Assembly (NCBI GenBank): GCA_910586925.1
Contig: CAJUKG010000001.1
Span: 158,964-222,963 of the forward strand
DNA from: an uncultured Christensenellaceae bacterium
GTDB taxonomy: Bacteria > Bacillota > Clostridia > Christensenellales > Pumilibacteraceae
DNA length: 64,000 bases
Direction of reading: 5' to 3'
Both the position numbers and the translations under genes were made by a program. The notes under the pieces were generated by a model. It was not told the origin of the DNA and ran no database searches. It saw nothing but the letters and a program-made list of their open reading frames with translations. Shown one piece after another: positions 52,500 through 61,700 of this stretch (the first letter of the stretch is position 1; the number at the start of each line of letters is the position of its first letter).

Positions 52500-54149
52500 T
52501 CAAAATTTCTTTTTGAGTACCGCGCCCGTCGTCGCCGAAGTGACGAGGTTCTGATACCTCAATAGCCAACCCGATACGTTCGAGTCGTGCGGGCGCAATT
52601 TTTTGCGCCGAGCTTCGAGCATTTTCGCGGGCACGTCGAGGACGAGTCTGCCGCCCGGTATGTCTATCTTGACGGTGTCGCCGTCGGCAACGAGCGCGAT
52701 TTTGCCGCCTTCCGTCGCTTCGGGGCAGACGTGCCCGATAGCCACGCTGTGCGTCGCGCCGGTGATCCGTCCGTCCGTTATGAGCGCGACTTTGCCGTCA
52801 AGCCCCATTCCGACGAGTGCGGACAGGGGAGAGAGCATTTTGCGCATGCCGGGACCGCCCGCGGGACCTTCGTAGCGAATGACGATCGCGTCGCCCTCTT
52901 TGACGCGACCCGCGTATATCGCGGCGACGGCGTCCTCCTCGCAGTTGAAGCATTTCGCTTTGCCTGTGAACGTGAGCATGTCTTTTTCGACAAGCGCGCG
53001 CCGAACGAGAGCACCGTCCTCGGCGAGGTTGCCGCGAAGTACCGCAATGCCGCCGACGGGCGAAACGGGATCGTCTATCTTGTGTATTATGTTCTCGTCG
53101 AGTACGTGCGCGTGCGCGTAGTCGTCGGCGAGCGAATGACCGTTCACGGTGAACAACGAGCCGTCGATGAGATTTTTCTTCGCGAGTTCGTGAAGTACCG
53201 CGCTTGCTCCGCCTGCAAGGTGGAGTTCTTCAAGCCCGACGCCGGACGCGGACGAGAGAGTGCAGAGCACGGGGGTTTTGTCGGAAATTTTTTGAACGGT
53301 GTCGAGGTCGAGTTTGATATTACATTCGTCGGCGATCGCGAAAAGATGCAGAACGCTATCCGCCGAGCCGCCGAGAGCCATGTCGAGCGTGAGTGCGTTT
53401 ATGAACGCGCTCTTTTTCATGATCATGCGCGGAGTGACTGCGTCGCGGACAAGCTCGCATATCGCCGCGCCCGCGCGCTTTGCGATCCGTATACGCTCGC
53501 TCGAAACGGCGAGTGCGGTACCGTTGCCGGGGAGAGCCATGCCGAGAGCTTCGCATAAGCAGTTGATCGCGTTCACGGTATACATGCCGTAGCCGGGACA
53601 GGCGAAGTTCTCGAGTTCGTCGAGTTCCGCGCGGCTCATCGTGCCTTGCTTGACCGCGCCGATGCCTTCGTACATGGAAGTATAGCCCGCTTTCTTGCCG
53701 TGGTATTTGCCGCTCGCCATAGGTCCGCCCGAAACGAACACCGACGGAATATTCACGCGTGCCGCGCCCATGAGCATGCCGGGTACCGTCATGTCGCTGT
53801 TGGGGACGAACACCGCGCCGTCGAACGCGTGACCGCGCAACATCGTTTCCACGCCGTCGGCGATCAGTTCGCGCGAGGGCAGGGCGTACCGCATGCTTTC
53901 GTGACCCATGGCGAGTCCGTCGCACACCCCGATCGCGGGAACGACTACGGGCGTGCAACCGCCTGCGTATACGCCCGCTTTAACGGCGTCCGTTATGCGG
54001 TCGAGATGAATGTGCCCGGGTACTATCTCGGACTTTGCGGTGACGATCGCGATAACGGGTTTTTCGATCTCCTCATCCGTTAAGCCGAGAGCTTTCAAGA
54101 GCGCGCGTTGCGGTGCTTTTTCCAATGCAGACAAAAGAACTTCCGACAT
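52500..54149 (-). CDS. IlvD/Edd-family homologue lacking iron-sulfur cysteines
   Basis: 549 residues, full family length (IlvD is the Fe-S dihydroxy-acid dehydratase of branched-chain amino-acid synthesis). Family features are plain: [43 protein letters not shown]. However NCDK is NSDM (Ser118, Met120), removing a cluster Cys and the metal-binding Lys; the GSCSGM stretch is shortened to GYGM after Cys184, removing the second cluster Cys; and the catalytic Ser of RFSGG is Thr463 in RITGAT. The frame is intact and starts at ATG 54149 with AAAGGAAAG upstream (a frame from 54197 adds unrelated residues). The protein is unlikely to be a standard dehydratase. Confidence 0.82.
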   Translation of the reverse strand: MSEVLLSALEKAPQRALLKALGLTDEEIEKPVIAIVTAKSEIVPGHIHLDRITDAVKAGVYAGGCTPVVVPAIGVCDGLAMGHESMRYALPSRELIADGVETMLRGHAFDGAVFVPNSDMTVPGMLMGAARVNIPSVFVSGGPMASGKYHGKKAGYTSMYEGIGAVKQGTMSRAELDELENFACPGYGMYTVNAINCLCEALGMALPGNGTALAVSSERIRIAKRAGAAICELVRDAVTPRMIMKKSAFINALTLDMALGGSADSVLHLFAIADECNIKLDLDTVQKISDKTPVLCTLSSASGVGLEELHLAGGASAVLHELAKKNLIDGSLFTVNGHSLADDYAHAHVLDENIIHKIDDPVSPVGGIAVLRGNLAEDGALVRRALVEKDMLTFTGKAKCFNCEEDAVAAIYAGRVKEGDAIVIRYEGPAGGPGMRKMLSPLSALVGMGLDGKVALITDGRITGATHSVAIGHVCPEATEGGKIALVADGDTVKIDIPGGRLVLDVPAKMLEARRKKLRPHDSNVSGWLLRYQNLVTSATTGAVLKKKF

Positions 54150-54249
54150 GATTTCTTTCCTTTTGAGAGTTTTCCGAAATATGTGCTTACTGCACACGTG
54201 TATCTATATTATTCTACCATGTCCCGTCATATTTGTCAATTACATTGCA

Positions 54250-54296
54250 AAAAAAAGGCGGTAATTTTGACCTCGGGAGCGAGGTTTACCGCCTTT
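54250..54296 (-). terminator. Intrinsic terminator of the small membrane protein gene
   Basis: AAAGGCGGTAA and TTACCGCCTTT form an 11-pair stem with an inner CCTCG/CGAGG hairpin; on the minus strand it is followed by a long T-run. Confidence 0.85.
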
Positions 54297-54329
54297 CGTA
54301 ACTAATATAGGTGTATTTTGCTTGACCGA

Positions 54330-54650
54330 TTACAGCACCATCGGAATGTTGTGCGCGATGAAAAATTCCTGTACCGACGGAACTTGCATGGCTATAGAGC
54401 TTGCAATGAGGAACGCCGTGATCACGATGAAGATTATCCTCAAGATCAAGCTGTCCGTCCAACCGCATGCGTTGTACAAAACCACGAGGAACATTATGCA
54501 CAGCACGATCGTGCGGATTATATCTATTGCGCGAAGCGCGCTCGCCGGCACATCCTGATACACCATTACCCATTTTATGCCTATTATTACCGCGTAAAGG
54601 CATATCGCGATTATGGATAATAATTGGTCGATTTTGCGTTCGTCTTTCAT
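54330..54650 (-). CDS. Small membrane protein of unknown function
   Basis: 106 residues with three hydrophobic helices (about 9-28, 42-60 and 68-90). No recognised family. GGAGGTAAGT precedes ATG 54650 and a strong terminator follows, so it is transcribed alone. Divergent from the thioesterase gene. Confidence 0.75.
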   Translation of the reverse strand: MKDERKIDQLLSIIAICLYAVIIGIKWVMVYQDVPASALRAIDIIRTIVLCIMFLVVLYNACGWTDSLILRIIFIVITAFLIASSIAMQVPSVQEFFIAHNIPMVL

Positions 54651-54791
54651 ACTTACCTCCGTTGACGAGTTTATACTTTAATTATATATGCTTTACATTA
54701 AACGCACATATAACAAAGATTAAAATATCATTAGATTTTACGATTTGTATATTCGCGGCAACGATGTCCGCCGCCGAAGCGCGTCTATAAG

Positions 54792-54820
54792 TTGACAAAC
54801 GCAGATGAGTTTTGTATAAT
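54792..54820 (+). promoter_or_regulatory. Promoter of the thioesterase gene
   Basis: TTGACA, 17-base spacer, TATAAT. The leader to ATG 54879 contains a small GCCCGGGATACGGGC hairpin and ends with GGAG. Confidence 0.85.
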
Positions 54821-54878
54821 ATACGGTAACGCCCGGGATACGGGCGAAGGTAAAAGATATTCATTTTTCGGAGCGGTT

Positions 54879-55376
54879 ATGAAAGTTATTTCCAAACAGA
54901 ACAATTCGCACCGCTGCATTATTTGCGGCATGGAAAACGACGGCGGCGTCAAGGCGCAGTTTTACAACATGGAGGACGGGTCGGTGGGCGGTCTTTTCAC
55001 CTTTCGCGAAAACCATCAAAGCTATCCCGGCAGAGTGCACGGCGGCATGCTCGCCACTATGATAGACGAGCTTGCGGGGCGGGTGCTGTGGACGGACAGA
55101 CCCGACCAGATCGCGGTCACCATGGATATAAACGTCAAATACCGAAAGCCCGCGCCCTACGACGTCATGCTCAAGGGCAGGGGAATGTACATAAAAAAGA
55201 CGGCGCACGCATACAGCGCGAAGTGCTATATCATGACCGAGGACAATACCGTGCTCGCGGAGGGCGAGGCAAAATATCTTATACTGCCCGCCGAGAAGAT
55301 CACCGACGCGACGCTCGACGAGGAACTCGATATTTATATCGCGGACGACGTGAAAGAAATAGATTTTACTAATTAA
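54879..55376 (+). CDS. PaaI-like hotdog-fold thioesterase
   Basis: 165 residues. The hotdog core is HGGMLATMIDELAGRVLW (catalytic-site helix with conserved HGG and Asp) and ITMDINVKYRKPA-like strands; such enzymes hydrolyse acyl-CoA or acyl-ACP thioesters. The N-terminus has CIICG, a possible small metal site. Start at ATG 54879 with GGAG; an upstream in-frame codon at 54792 lies in the promoter. Substrate is unknown. Confidence 0.87.
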   Translation: MKVISKQNNSHRCIICGMENDGGVKAQFYNMEDGSVGGLFTFRENHQSYPGRVHGGMLATMIDELAGRVLWTDRPDQIAVTMDINVKYRKPAPYDVMLKGRGMYIKKTAHAYSAKCYIMTEDNTVLAEGEAKYLILPAEKITDATLDEELDIYIADDVKEIDFTN

Positions 55377-55440
55377 AAATTAAAAATTGAGGACGATTTA
55401 AGAATGAGATTCTTCGCGTTCTCGGAATGACAAAAGGGCG

Positions 55441-55569
55441 GCGGGTCGCAGAGGGCTGCGACCCCTACGGAAAAAGGACGATTGATAATGCGGCGTGCCG
55501 AGACGTCACGCCCTACGGAAGCGTAGTCGGCGTTTTCTATTGGTTGTAGGGCACGGCGTCCACGACGCA
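55441..55569. repeat. Composite of dispersed repeats C and D
   Basis: GCGGGTCGCAGAGGGCTGCG...CCCCTACGG (family C half), GTGCCGAGACGTCACGCCCTAC (family D) and GTAGGGCACGGCGTCCACGACG (inverted end) follow one another. A family B fragment (GAGATTCTTCGCG...GGAATGACA) lies just upstream at 55406-55432, and AT-rich tracts flank both sides. The 291-base gap holds nothing else. Confidence 0.65.
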
Positions 55570-55667
55570 TCTTACATGCTGTTCAGATAATATATAAAAA
55601 ATAAGAAATAAAAATTACGGATAATTTTATTAATTATCCGTAATTATTAATTGTTAATTTTTAATTA

Positions 55668-56966
55668 TTAATTGATCTTCATGTCGCCCGGTTTTATCCA
55701 GCCGAATTTGCGCATCAGTTCGCCGACGCCGAAAGCAATGACAGCGGGAACTGCGATATAGCATACGAGTATGGCGATGAGGACGTACCACCACGCTATG
55801 CCGTTTTGCATTGACGTCAAAAACGTTTGGATCACGCCGACAAGTCCCGCAGTGCCCATACCGCTGCCCGTCGCGTCGCACATTATTCTGAACGCCGCCG
55901 AAGCGAGCGGACCCGCTACCGCAGACGCCGCGACGGCGGGAATGAGTATGCGCGGATTTTTGCCGAGGTTGGGGATCTGCAACATGCTCGTCCCGATGCC
56001 TTGCGATACAAGCCCGCCCCAACGGTTGTCGCGGAAGCTCGCTACCGCGAATCCCACCATGTGCGCACAGCAGCCCGCGCATGCCGCCGACGCGCCGATG
56101 AGCGCGTTTTGCGTCAGTTCGGGAGTGTTTATAAGCGACGAATTGAATATCATTACTCCGAACGCCGCGCTCGAGGTGGGCAGGGTGAGAAGAAGCCCCA
56201 TTATCACCGCGACGAGTATTCCGAACGAAATCGGTTCCCAGCCGATCGCCATGGACACCCCTTTGCCGAGCAGTGCGAACAGTATTCCGAACGGTATGCC
56301 GAGCGCGATCGCGCCCGCAGTTCCCGCGACTATCGCGACGAGCGGCACGACGATTATATCGACGGGTGTTTTGCCTTCTACGTACTTTGCCGTTTCGATC
56401 GCGGCGACTACCGCGACGAACGCGCCGACGGGGTCGCCTATCGTTATGGACGGATTGGCGGATGCGCCGTACACGGGTATTCCCGACAGCGCGAATATAT
56501 TCGTTATGTTCGCGCCGACCATGCCCGCGACCGTCGCCGAGAATCCCGTCAGCTTTTTCGCTTTCAGACTGTGCGCGATGCCCGCGCCGATACCCGCGCC
56601 CATGATCAGCTTGCCTATGTATCCGATATAATGCAATATGCTTCCAAACCCGTTGTCGCGTCCGATGAGCGTGCCGATCTGGTCGATTATCGTGCCTATG
56701 ATGAGAGTGCAGAACAGTCCGAGAGCCATGCCCGAAAACGCCTGTATGAAATACCTGTCGGCGTAATACTTGAACCACTGTTTTGCCGTCCGCTTTTGCT
56801 TTTTCTCGCTCGGCGTTTCGTCGCTTGCCGCATTGCCGTCCGCGGGCTGTTCCGTCGCAGGCGTTTCGGCGTCCGTCGGCTCGCAAGCCTCGACGATGTC
56901 TGTTGTCTGCCGTTCGGCATCCGTTTCCGCGGCGTCGCGGGGAACGGGCGTATCTTGTTCGGTCAT
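55668..56966 (-). CDS. PTS IIC-like membrane permease
   Basis: 432 residues. About 75 acidic, Thr/Ala-rich residues precede ten or so membrane helices of the EIIC-like family (PTS_EIIC_2 type), with GMVGANITNIFALSG, NPSITIGDPVGAFVA and GIGTSMLQIPN as conserved-looking blocks. No EIIA/EIIB domains or genes are nearby, so phosphorylation by a PTS is not shown; it may act as a sugar or other small-molecule carrier. Several homologues are annotated only as PTS sugar transporter subunit IIC. An acidic tail of this sort is unusual. Confidence 0.8.
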   Translation of the reverse strand: MTEQDTPVPRDAAETDAERQTTDIVEACEPTDAETPATEQPADGNAASDETPSEKKQKRTAKQWFKYYADRYFIQAFSGMALGLFCTLIIGTIIDQIGTLIGRDNGFGSILHYIGYIGKLIMGAGIGAGIAHSLKAKKLTGFSATVAGMVGANITNIFALSGIPVYGASANPSITIGDPVGAFVAVVAAIETAKYVEGKTPVDIIVVPLVAIVAGTAGAIALGIPFGILFALLGKGVSMAIGWEPISFGILVAVIMGLLLTLPTSSAAFGVMIFNSSLINTPELTQNALIGASAACAGCCAHMVGFAVASFRDNRWGGLVSQGIGTSMLQIPNLGKNPRILIPAVAASAVAGPLASAAFRIMCDATGSGMGTAGLVGVIQTFLTSMQNGIAWWYVLIAILVCYIAVPAVIAFGVGELMRKFGWIKPGDMKIN

Positions 56967-56987
56967 AATGCTTTTCGCCTCCGATAA

Positions 56988-57016
56988 AAAGCGATGAGAA
57001 AAAATCTCATCGCTTT
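56988..57016 (-). terminator. Second of two tandem terminators
   Basis: AAAGCGATGAGA and TCTCATCGCTTT, a perfect 12-pair stem, with T-run on the minus strand. It lies downstream of the hairpin at 57057-57086 and upstream of the PTS gene. Confidence 0.8.
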
Positions 57017-57056
57017 CGTAAATTCATCGCTATGCCGCAGTCGTGCGGCAATGCAA

Positions 57057-57086
57057 AAAGAGGACAGGCGAGTGCTTGTCCTCTTT
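57057..57086 (-). terminator. Intrinsic terminator of the rubrerythrin gene
   Basis: AAAGAGGACA/TGTCCTCTTT perfect stem with a 10-base loop; five T follow on the minus strand. A GGCG/CGCC hairpin sits next to it. Confidence 0.85.
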
Positions 57087-57116
57087 GACGGCGCACATAA
57101 ACGCCGCCGTTAACGA

Positions 57117-57641
57117 TTATTTGCCGAAATAACGTTTGAGAAGTCCGTTGAAGCCCGCACCGTGACGCGCTTCGTCCTTCGCCATTTCGTGCACGGTGTC
57201 GTGAATGGCGTCGTAACCGAGCTGTTTGGCACGCTTCGCGAGATTGAGCTTGCCCTCGCACGCGCCCGCTTCGGCGGCGGCGCGGAGTTCGAGGTTCTTC
57301 TTGGTGGACGGGGTGACCACTTCGCCCAAAAGCTCCGCGAACTTGGCGGCATGTTCCGCTTCCTCGAACGCATAGCGTTTGTAAGCCTCGGCTATTTCGG
57401 GATAGCCCTCGCGCTCGGCGACGCGCGCCATGGCAAGGTACATGCCCACTTCGGTACATTCTCCCATGAAGTTGGCGTGAAGTCCGTCCATGACTTCCTT
57501 GTCCTCGACCTTGCCGTCGCCTACCTTATGCTCGCATGCGAAAGTCGATTCGGACACGGGAACGAATTTCTTCGCGCCGCAAACGGGACAAACTTCCACG
57601 CCGTCCTCGAGTATTTCGCCGCAAACCGCACATCTTTTCAT
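57117..57641 (-). CDS. Reverse rubrerythrin
   Basis: 174 residues. The rubredoxin-type zinc/iron knot (CAVCG...CPVCG, residues about 4-25) comes first and the ferritin-like di-iron domain follows, the reverse of classical rubrerythrin. Di-iron ligands are expected in [22 protein letters not shown] and [10 protein letters not shown]. In Clostridia these enzymes reduce hydrogen peroxide and oxygen. A frame upstream to 57860 adds 73 unrelated residues; ATG 57641 is preceded by AAGGAGA. Confidence 0.93.
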   Translation of the reverse strand: MKRCAVCGEILEDGVEVCPVCGAKKFVPVSESTFACEHKVGDGKVEDKEVMDGLHANFMGECTEVGMYLAMARVAEREGYPEIAEAYKRYAFEEAEHAAKFAELLGEVVTPSTKKNLELRAAAEAGACEGKLNLAKRAKQLGYDAIHDTVHEMAKDEARHGAGFNGLLKRYFGK

Positions 57642-57724
57642 AATAAATATCTCCTTGTAAATAAGTTTTAAGACGCTCGGAACGCGATATGCCGATATGT
57701 CGGCTCCACGTTCTTTGCTGTCAT

Positions 57725-57754
57725 ATTGTACCACAGTTGCGGCGGCGATGTCAA
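57725..57754 (-). promoter_or_regulatory. Rubrerythrin promoter
   Basis: Minus strand TTGACA, 18-base spacer, TACAAT, about 84 bases before ATG 57641. Confidence 0.7.
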
Positions 57755-57895
57755 TGATTTTCGACGGCGCAAATCCCGAATTTTTATGTAATCGCGAAAC
57801 ATTTTCGCATATATAAAATTGCGCGGGAGGGAGCCGCGTACGCCGCGCCGAAAAACGCACAATTCGCGGTTTTGCGACAAACCGCCGCGATTCGA

Positions 57896-57924
57896 TTGCT
57901 ATTTTCGACCCGATATGTTATTAT
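57896..57924 (+). promoter_or_regulatory. MATE gene promoter
   Basis: TTGCTA, 17-base spacer, TATTAT; the leader to ATG 57941 is only about ten bases with no ribosome site. Confidence 0.55.
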
Positions 57925-57940
57925 TTTCGATAGTGCGATC

Positions 57941-59416
57941 ATGAATGTACGAGCAAGAAAACAAATGGATATGCTCCGCGGTCCGATGTTTAAGAACATT
58001 CTGCTGTTTGCGTTGCCGCTCGCCGCGAGCGGGCTTATTCAGCAACTGTTCACTTCGGCGGATATGGCGGTCGTGTACTTTTTCGAGGGCACGACGGCAC
58101 AGGCTGCCGTAAACAGCAACGGCGCGCTCGTCAATCTCATCATCAATCTGTTTACGGGCATGGCGGTGGGCGCGACAGTCATGATCGCAGAGTGCGTCGG
58201 CAAAAAGCATTTGGACGACGTGCACAGCATCGTTTTCACCTCGATGGTCTTTGCCGTCGGCGGCGGGGTGGTGCTGCTCGGTGTGGGTATCGCCGTCGCG
58301 CCGCCCCTTCTCGAGCTTATGGGCGCGCCGAGCGAAGTATTGCCGCTCGCGGTAAAATACCTGCGCATTTATTTCGTGGGCATGCCGTTCCTGATGGTTT
58401 ACGACTTCGGCGCGGCGATACTGCGCAGTATAGGCGACACGGTGCGTCCGCTTATAGTTTTGTTGATCTCGGGCGTATTGAATATAGGGCTTAATCTGTT
58501 GTTCGTCGGCGCGTTCGGCATGGGGGTCAGCGGCGTCGCGATCGCGACGGTGGTCGCGAATATAACGTGCGCCGTGCTCGTGCTTGTTTTTCTCATGCGG
58601 TACGAAATGCTTCGCATGCGGTGGGGCAAGTCGAAATTCCGCGCCGAATACCTCAAACGCCTGTTCGTGATAGGCTTGCCGGCAGGACTTCAAGGCGCGG
58701 TATTCTCTATTGCAAACGTGTTTATACAGTCGAGCGTCAATTCGTTCGGCGACGCCGCCATGGCGGGTAGCGGCGACGCGCAGAACTTCGAGATGTACAT
58801 ATACTGCTTTACGTCGGGGTTCGCGAATGCGACGGTGTCGTTTATCGGGCAGAACTTCGCCGCGGGGAACGTTCGACGCTGCAAAAAGGCGATGTTGCTC
58901 AACATGGGCGCATCGCTCGCGGTATCGACCGTTTTGAGCGCGGTGTTCACTGCGGGCGGCAGAGGGTTTATCCGCATTTATACCGACGACCCCGAGGCTA
59001 TCGAGTTCGCGATAACGCGCATGGTTTGCATACTTTCGGCATCCATGCTTCCGTGCCTGTACGAAGTGGCGGGGGCGGCACTGCGCGGGCTTAATCATTC
59101 GTTCCTGCCCGCACTGTTCACGATAATAGGGTCGTGCCTGTTGCGGCTCGTGTGGATATATACCGTGTTCGCGGCGTTCCCCGAATTTTGGGTGTTGATG
59201 ATAATTTATCCGATCACGTGGATCGCGACGGGTGTTGCGATGCTCGTTGCGTACTTCGTCGTGAGCAGACGCGAATTCGCGCAACTTTACGAACGCGGCG
59301 AGGCGACGGACGACGTCGAAGAACCGCGCAAACTTACGCAGTCCATGCGGCGGTGGAAGGTACGCACCGCGCGTGGCGCGAACAAAACGGACGGTAAGCG
59401 CAAACGCAGGGCGTAG
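57941..59416 (+). CDS. MATE-family efflux transporter
   Basis: 491 residues, twelve membrane helices. Typical MATE blocks are RGPMFKNILLFALPLAASGLIQQLF at the start, ALVNLIINLFTGMAVGATVMIAE, and in the second half the inverted copy with AGLQGAVFSIANVFIQSSVNSFG. Exports drugs or metabolites driven by Na or H gradients. A hydrophilic Arg/Lys-rich C-terminal tail follows. ATG 57941 or the ATG at 57965 (MDMLRGP) could be the start. Confidence 0.92.
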   Translation: MNVRARKQMDMLRGPMFKNILLFALPLAASGLIQQLFTSADMAVVYFFEGTTAQAAVNSNGALVNLIINLFTGMAVGATVMIAECVGKKHLDDVHSIVFTSMVFAVGGGVVLLGVGIAVAPPLLELMGAPSEVLPLAVKYLRIYFVGMPFLMVYDFGAAILRSIGDTVRPLIVLLISGVLNIGLNLLFVGAFGMGVSGVAIATVVANITCAVLVLVFLMRYEMLRMRWGKSKFRAEYLKRLFVIGLPAGLQGAVFSIANVFIQSSVNSFGDAAMAGSGDAQNFEMYIYCFTSGFANATVSFIGQNFAAGNVRRCKKAMLLNMGASLAVSTVLSAVFTAGGRGFIRIYTDDPEAIEFAITRMVCILSASMLPCLYEVAGAALRGLNHSFLPALFTIIGSCLLRLVWIYTVFAAFPEFWVLMIIYPITWIATGVAMLVAYFVVSRREFAQLYERGEATDDVEEPRKLTQSMRRWKVRTARGANKTDGKRKRRA

Positions 59417-59479
59417 GCATGGGATATACATATAATAATACTGCGGGCAAATCTTTTCGCGTAAATTTTGTGAAAACTA

Positions 59480-59508
59480 TTTACTTTGCCCGCATTTTGT
59501 TATATAAT
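59480..59508 (+). promoter_or_regulatory. glgA promoter
   Basis: TTTACT, 17-base spacer, TATAAT; the 60-base leader ends AAAAGGAGAAAAC before ATG 59571. Confidence 0.65.
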
Positions 59509-59570
59509 ATATCTATGCGAATACAGTGCGGCGAAAGCCGTAACAAAAGCGCGAAGTAAAAGGAGAAAAC

Positions 59571-61457
59571 ATGGCAAATAAAAAAGTGACCGCGGTCGAC
59601 GACAAACCGATCGAAAAGACGGAAAAGAAACCGACCGCACGCAAACCCGCCGCGGCGGCTGCGGACAAGCCCGTAGCAAAAAAGCCCGCCGCGAATAAAA
59701 ACGCGGAGGCAAAGGCGGAACCTGCGAAAAAATCGGTGCCCGCCGTCAGACACGATACTTCCGTCAGACCGGTCGCGGAAAAGAAAAACGCGCCCGCGGT
59801 AAGACAGGAACCGACGGCGAAACCGATTGCGAAAAAGCCGACCGTCGTTGCCGATAAACCCGTTGCAAAACCCGCGGAAGAAAAATCGGCGAAAGCGGAA
59901 AAATCGGAAAAAACAACGGTTGCGGAGATCAAGACCGAGAAAGTCGAAATGAAACCCGTGACCGAAGAAAAAACCGTAAAGGCGGAAAAACAGTCGAAAA
60001 AGCCTGTGGAAAAGGCAAAGAGGAGAGTGCTCTTTGTCGGGTCGGAAGCGTTCCCGTTCGCGGGTACGGGCGGACTCGGCGAGGTGCTCGGCAGTCTGCC
60101 CAAAGCCGTCAACGCGAGCGGCGAGTACGATGCGCGGGTCATTATCCCGCTGTACGAGAGTTTCCCCGCAGAACGGCGCAAAGACCTCGAATTCATGTTC
60201 TGGACGTTCGTGCGGCTGTCTTGGCGCAACGAGTATTGCGGCGTGTTCAGACTGAAAGAGGGGAACACGACGTACTACTTCATCGACAACGAACGGTACT
60301 TCAAGCGCAAAGGACTGTACGGTCACGGCGACGACGGAGAGCGGTTCGCGTTCTTCTCGATGGCTGTGCTCGACATACTGCCGCGGCTCGACTTTATGCC
60401 CGAGATCTTGCACTGCAACGATTGGCAGACCGCGCTCGTTCCCATATACTACAAGCTGTTCTATATGTATCGCGAAGGGTACGGCAATATCCGCACGATC
60501 ATGACCATACACAATATCGAGTATCAAGGCTGGTACGACAGGAAGATCCTCGGCGACGTGTTCGGTATTCCCGACAACGAGTATTGGAGCGTGGAACACC
60601 TCGGCGCGATCAATCTTTTGAAAGGCGCGATCGACTACTCGGACGCGGTCAGCACCGTAAGCCCGACGTACGCGATGGAGATAAAAGACCCGTACTATGC
60701 GCATACGCTCGACGGCACACTCATAAAGAACGAGTATAAACTCCGCGGCATATTGAACGGCGTCAATACCGACACGTACAACCCCGAAACCAACCCGTCG
60801 CTGTTCGCGCACTTCTCTGCGGACGACAAATCGGGCAAAGCGGTGAATAAGGCGGAACTGCAAAAACTTCTGGGACTCCCCGTCGAACCCAACGTGCCTA
60901 TTATCGCGATGATCACTCGGCTCGCGACGCATAAAGGGCTTGACATAGTAAAAGCCGCGATGAACGACATTCTCGCGCGCAACGTGCAGTTCGTCCTTCT
61001 CGGTACGGGCGAGCACGATTACGAATGGTACTTCATGCACATGCAGGAACTGTTCGGCAACAAGCTTCGCGCGGTGATCGCGTTCAATACCGACATGTCG
61101 CACAAGATATATGCGGGCGCGGATATGTTCTTGATGCCGAGCAAGAGCGAACCTTGCGGCTTGAGCCAGATGATGGCTTGCCGTTACGGCACGATCCCGA
61201 TCGTGCGCGAAACGGGCGGCTTGCAGGATTCCATAACCGACGCGTACAACGGCGACTTCGGCAACGGTTACAAGTTCGCGCGGTACGCCGCCGACGATAT
61301 GGTCAATGCGATCGACCGTGCGCTCGGACTGTACTTCGATTACCACGACAAGTGGGAAGGGCTTATGGATAGGGCGATGCGCACCGATTTTTCGTGGGAC
61401 AAGAGCGCGAAGGAATACGTGCGGTTCTACAACCAACTGCTCAATATCAACGAATAG
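59571..61457 (+). CDS. glgA: Glycogen synthase with long Lys/Ala/Pro-rich N-terminal tail
   Basis: 628 residues. GT5 enzyme adding ADP-glucose to glycogen. The catalytic part starts about residue 151 (RRVLFVGSEAFPFAGTGGLGEVLGSLP). The KTGGL motif has Gly instead of Lys. Conserved later blocks are CNDWQTALVP, TIHNIEYQGW, STVSPTYAMEI, GVNTDTYNP and the EPCGLSQM loop. The first 150 residues are low-complexity Lys/Ala/Pro/Glu repeats (KPVAKKPAA-like), absent from ordinary GlgA. Strong AAAAGGAG before the ATG supports translation of the tail. No other glycogen genes are in this window. Confidence 0.93.
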   Translation: MANKKVTAVDDKPIEKTEKKPTARKPAAAAADKPVAKKPAANKNAEAKAEPAKKSVPAVRHDTSVRPVAEKKNAPAVRQEPTAKPIAKKPTVVADKPVAKPAEEKSAKAEKSEKTTVAEIKTEKVEMKPVTEEKTVKAEKQSKKPVEKAKRRVLFVGSEAFPFAGTGGLGEVLGSLPKAVNASGEYDARVIIPLYESFPAERRKDLEFMFWTFVRLSWRNEYCGVFRLKEGNTTYYFIDNERYFKRKGLYGHGDDGERFAFFSMAVLDILPRLDFMPEILHCNDWQTALVPIYYKLFYMYREGYGNIRTIMTIHNIEYQGWYDRKILGDVFGIPDNEYWSVEHLGAINLLKGAIDYSDAVSTVSPTYAMEIKDPYYAHTLDGTLIKNEYKLRGILNGVNTDTYNPETNPSLFAHFSADDKSGKAVNKAELQKLLGLPVEPNVPIIAMITRLATHKGLDIVKAAMNDILARNVQFVLLGTGEHDYEWYFMHMQELFGNKLRAVIAFNTDMSHKIYAGADMFLMPSKSEPCGLSQMMACRYGTIPIVRETGGLQDSITDAYNGDFGNGYKFARYAADDMVNAIDRALGLYFDYHDKWEGLMDRAMRTDFSWDKSAKEYVRFYNQLLNINE

Positions 61458-61473
61458 AATGTTAAGCAAAATG

Positions 61474-61508
61474 CGGCGAGCCGAGTGTCATCGGTTCGCC
61501 GTATTTGT
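61474..61508 (+). terminator. Hairpin after glgA
   Basis: CGGCGAGCCGA/TCGGTTCGCCG, 11 pairs with one G-T; only a short T-run follows. Confidence 0.6.
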
Positions 61509-61556
61509 ATTTATGGCGGCGTATATTTATTTTTTTGAATAATGCGCATTTATCGC

Positions 61557-61585
61557 TTGACAAATAATTCCCGCTGCGATATAAT
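61557..61585 (+). promoter_or_regulatory. tRNA-Arg promoter
   Basis: TTGACA, 17-base spacer, TATAAT, 38 bases before the tRNA. Confidence 0.85.
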
Positions 61586-61623
61586 ATCCGTTGTAAACGT
61601 TAAACGTTTGCATGGTTTAATAC

Positions 61624-61700
61624 GCACTCATAGCGCAATTGGATAGAGCGTCTGGCTACGGACCAGAAGGTTGGGAGTTCGAGTCTCTTTGGGTGCACCA
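61624..61700 (+). tRNA. tRNA-Arg (anticodon ACG)
   Basis: Complete cloverleaf: acceptor GCACTCA/TGGGTGC, D-arm with AGCGCAATTGGATAGAGCG, anticodon stem TCTGG/CCAGA around CTACGGA (anticodon ACG), T-arm GGGAG/CTCTT-like with TTCGAGT, and an encoded CCA end. A34 would be deaminated to inosine by TadA (encoded at 18.4 kb), letting it read CGU, CGC and CGA. It has its own promoter and terminator. Confidence 0.95.

Noticed and set aside
59481..61469. Antisense frame of 662 codons over glgA
   Set aside because: Same codon-bias effect; the plus strand has all glycogen synthase motifs.
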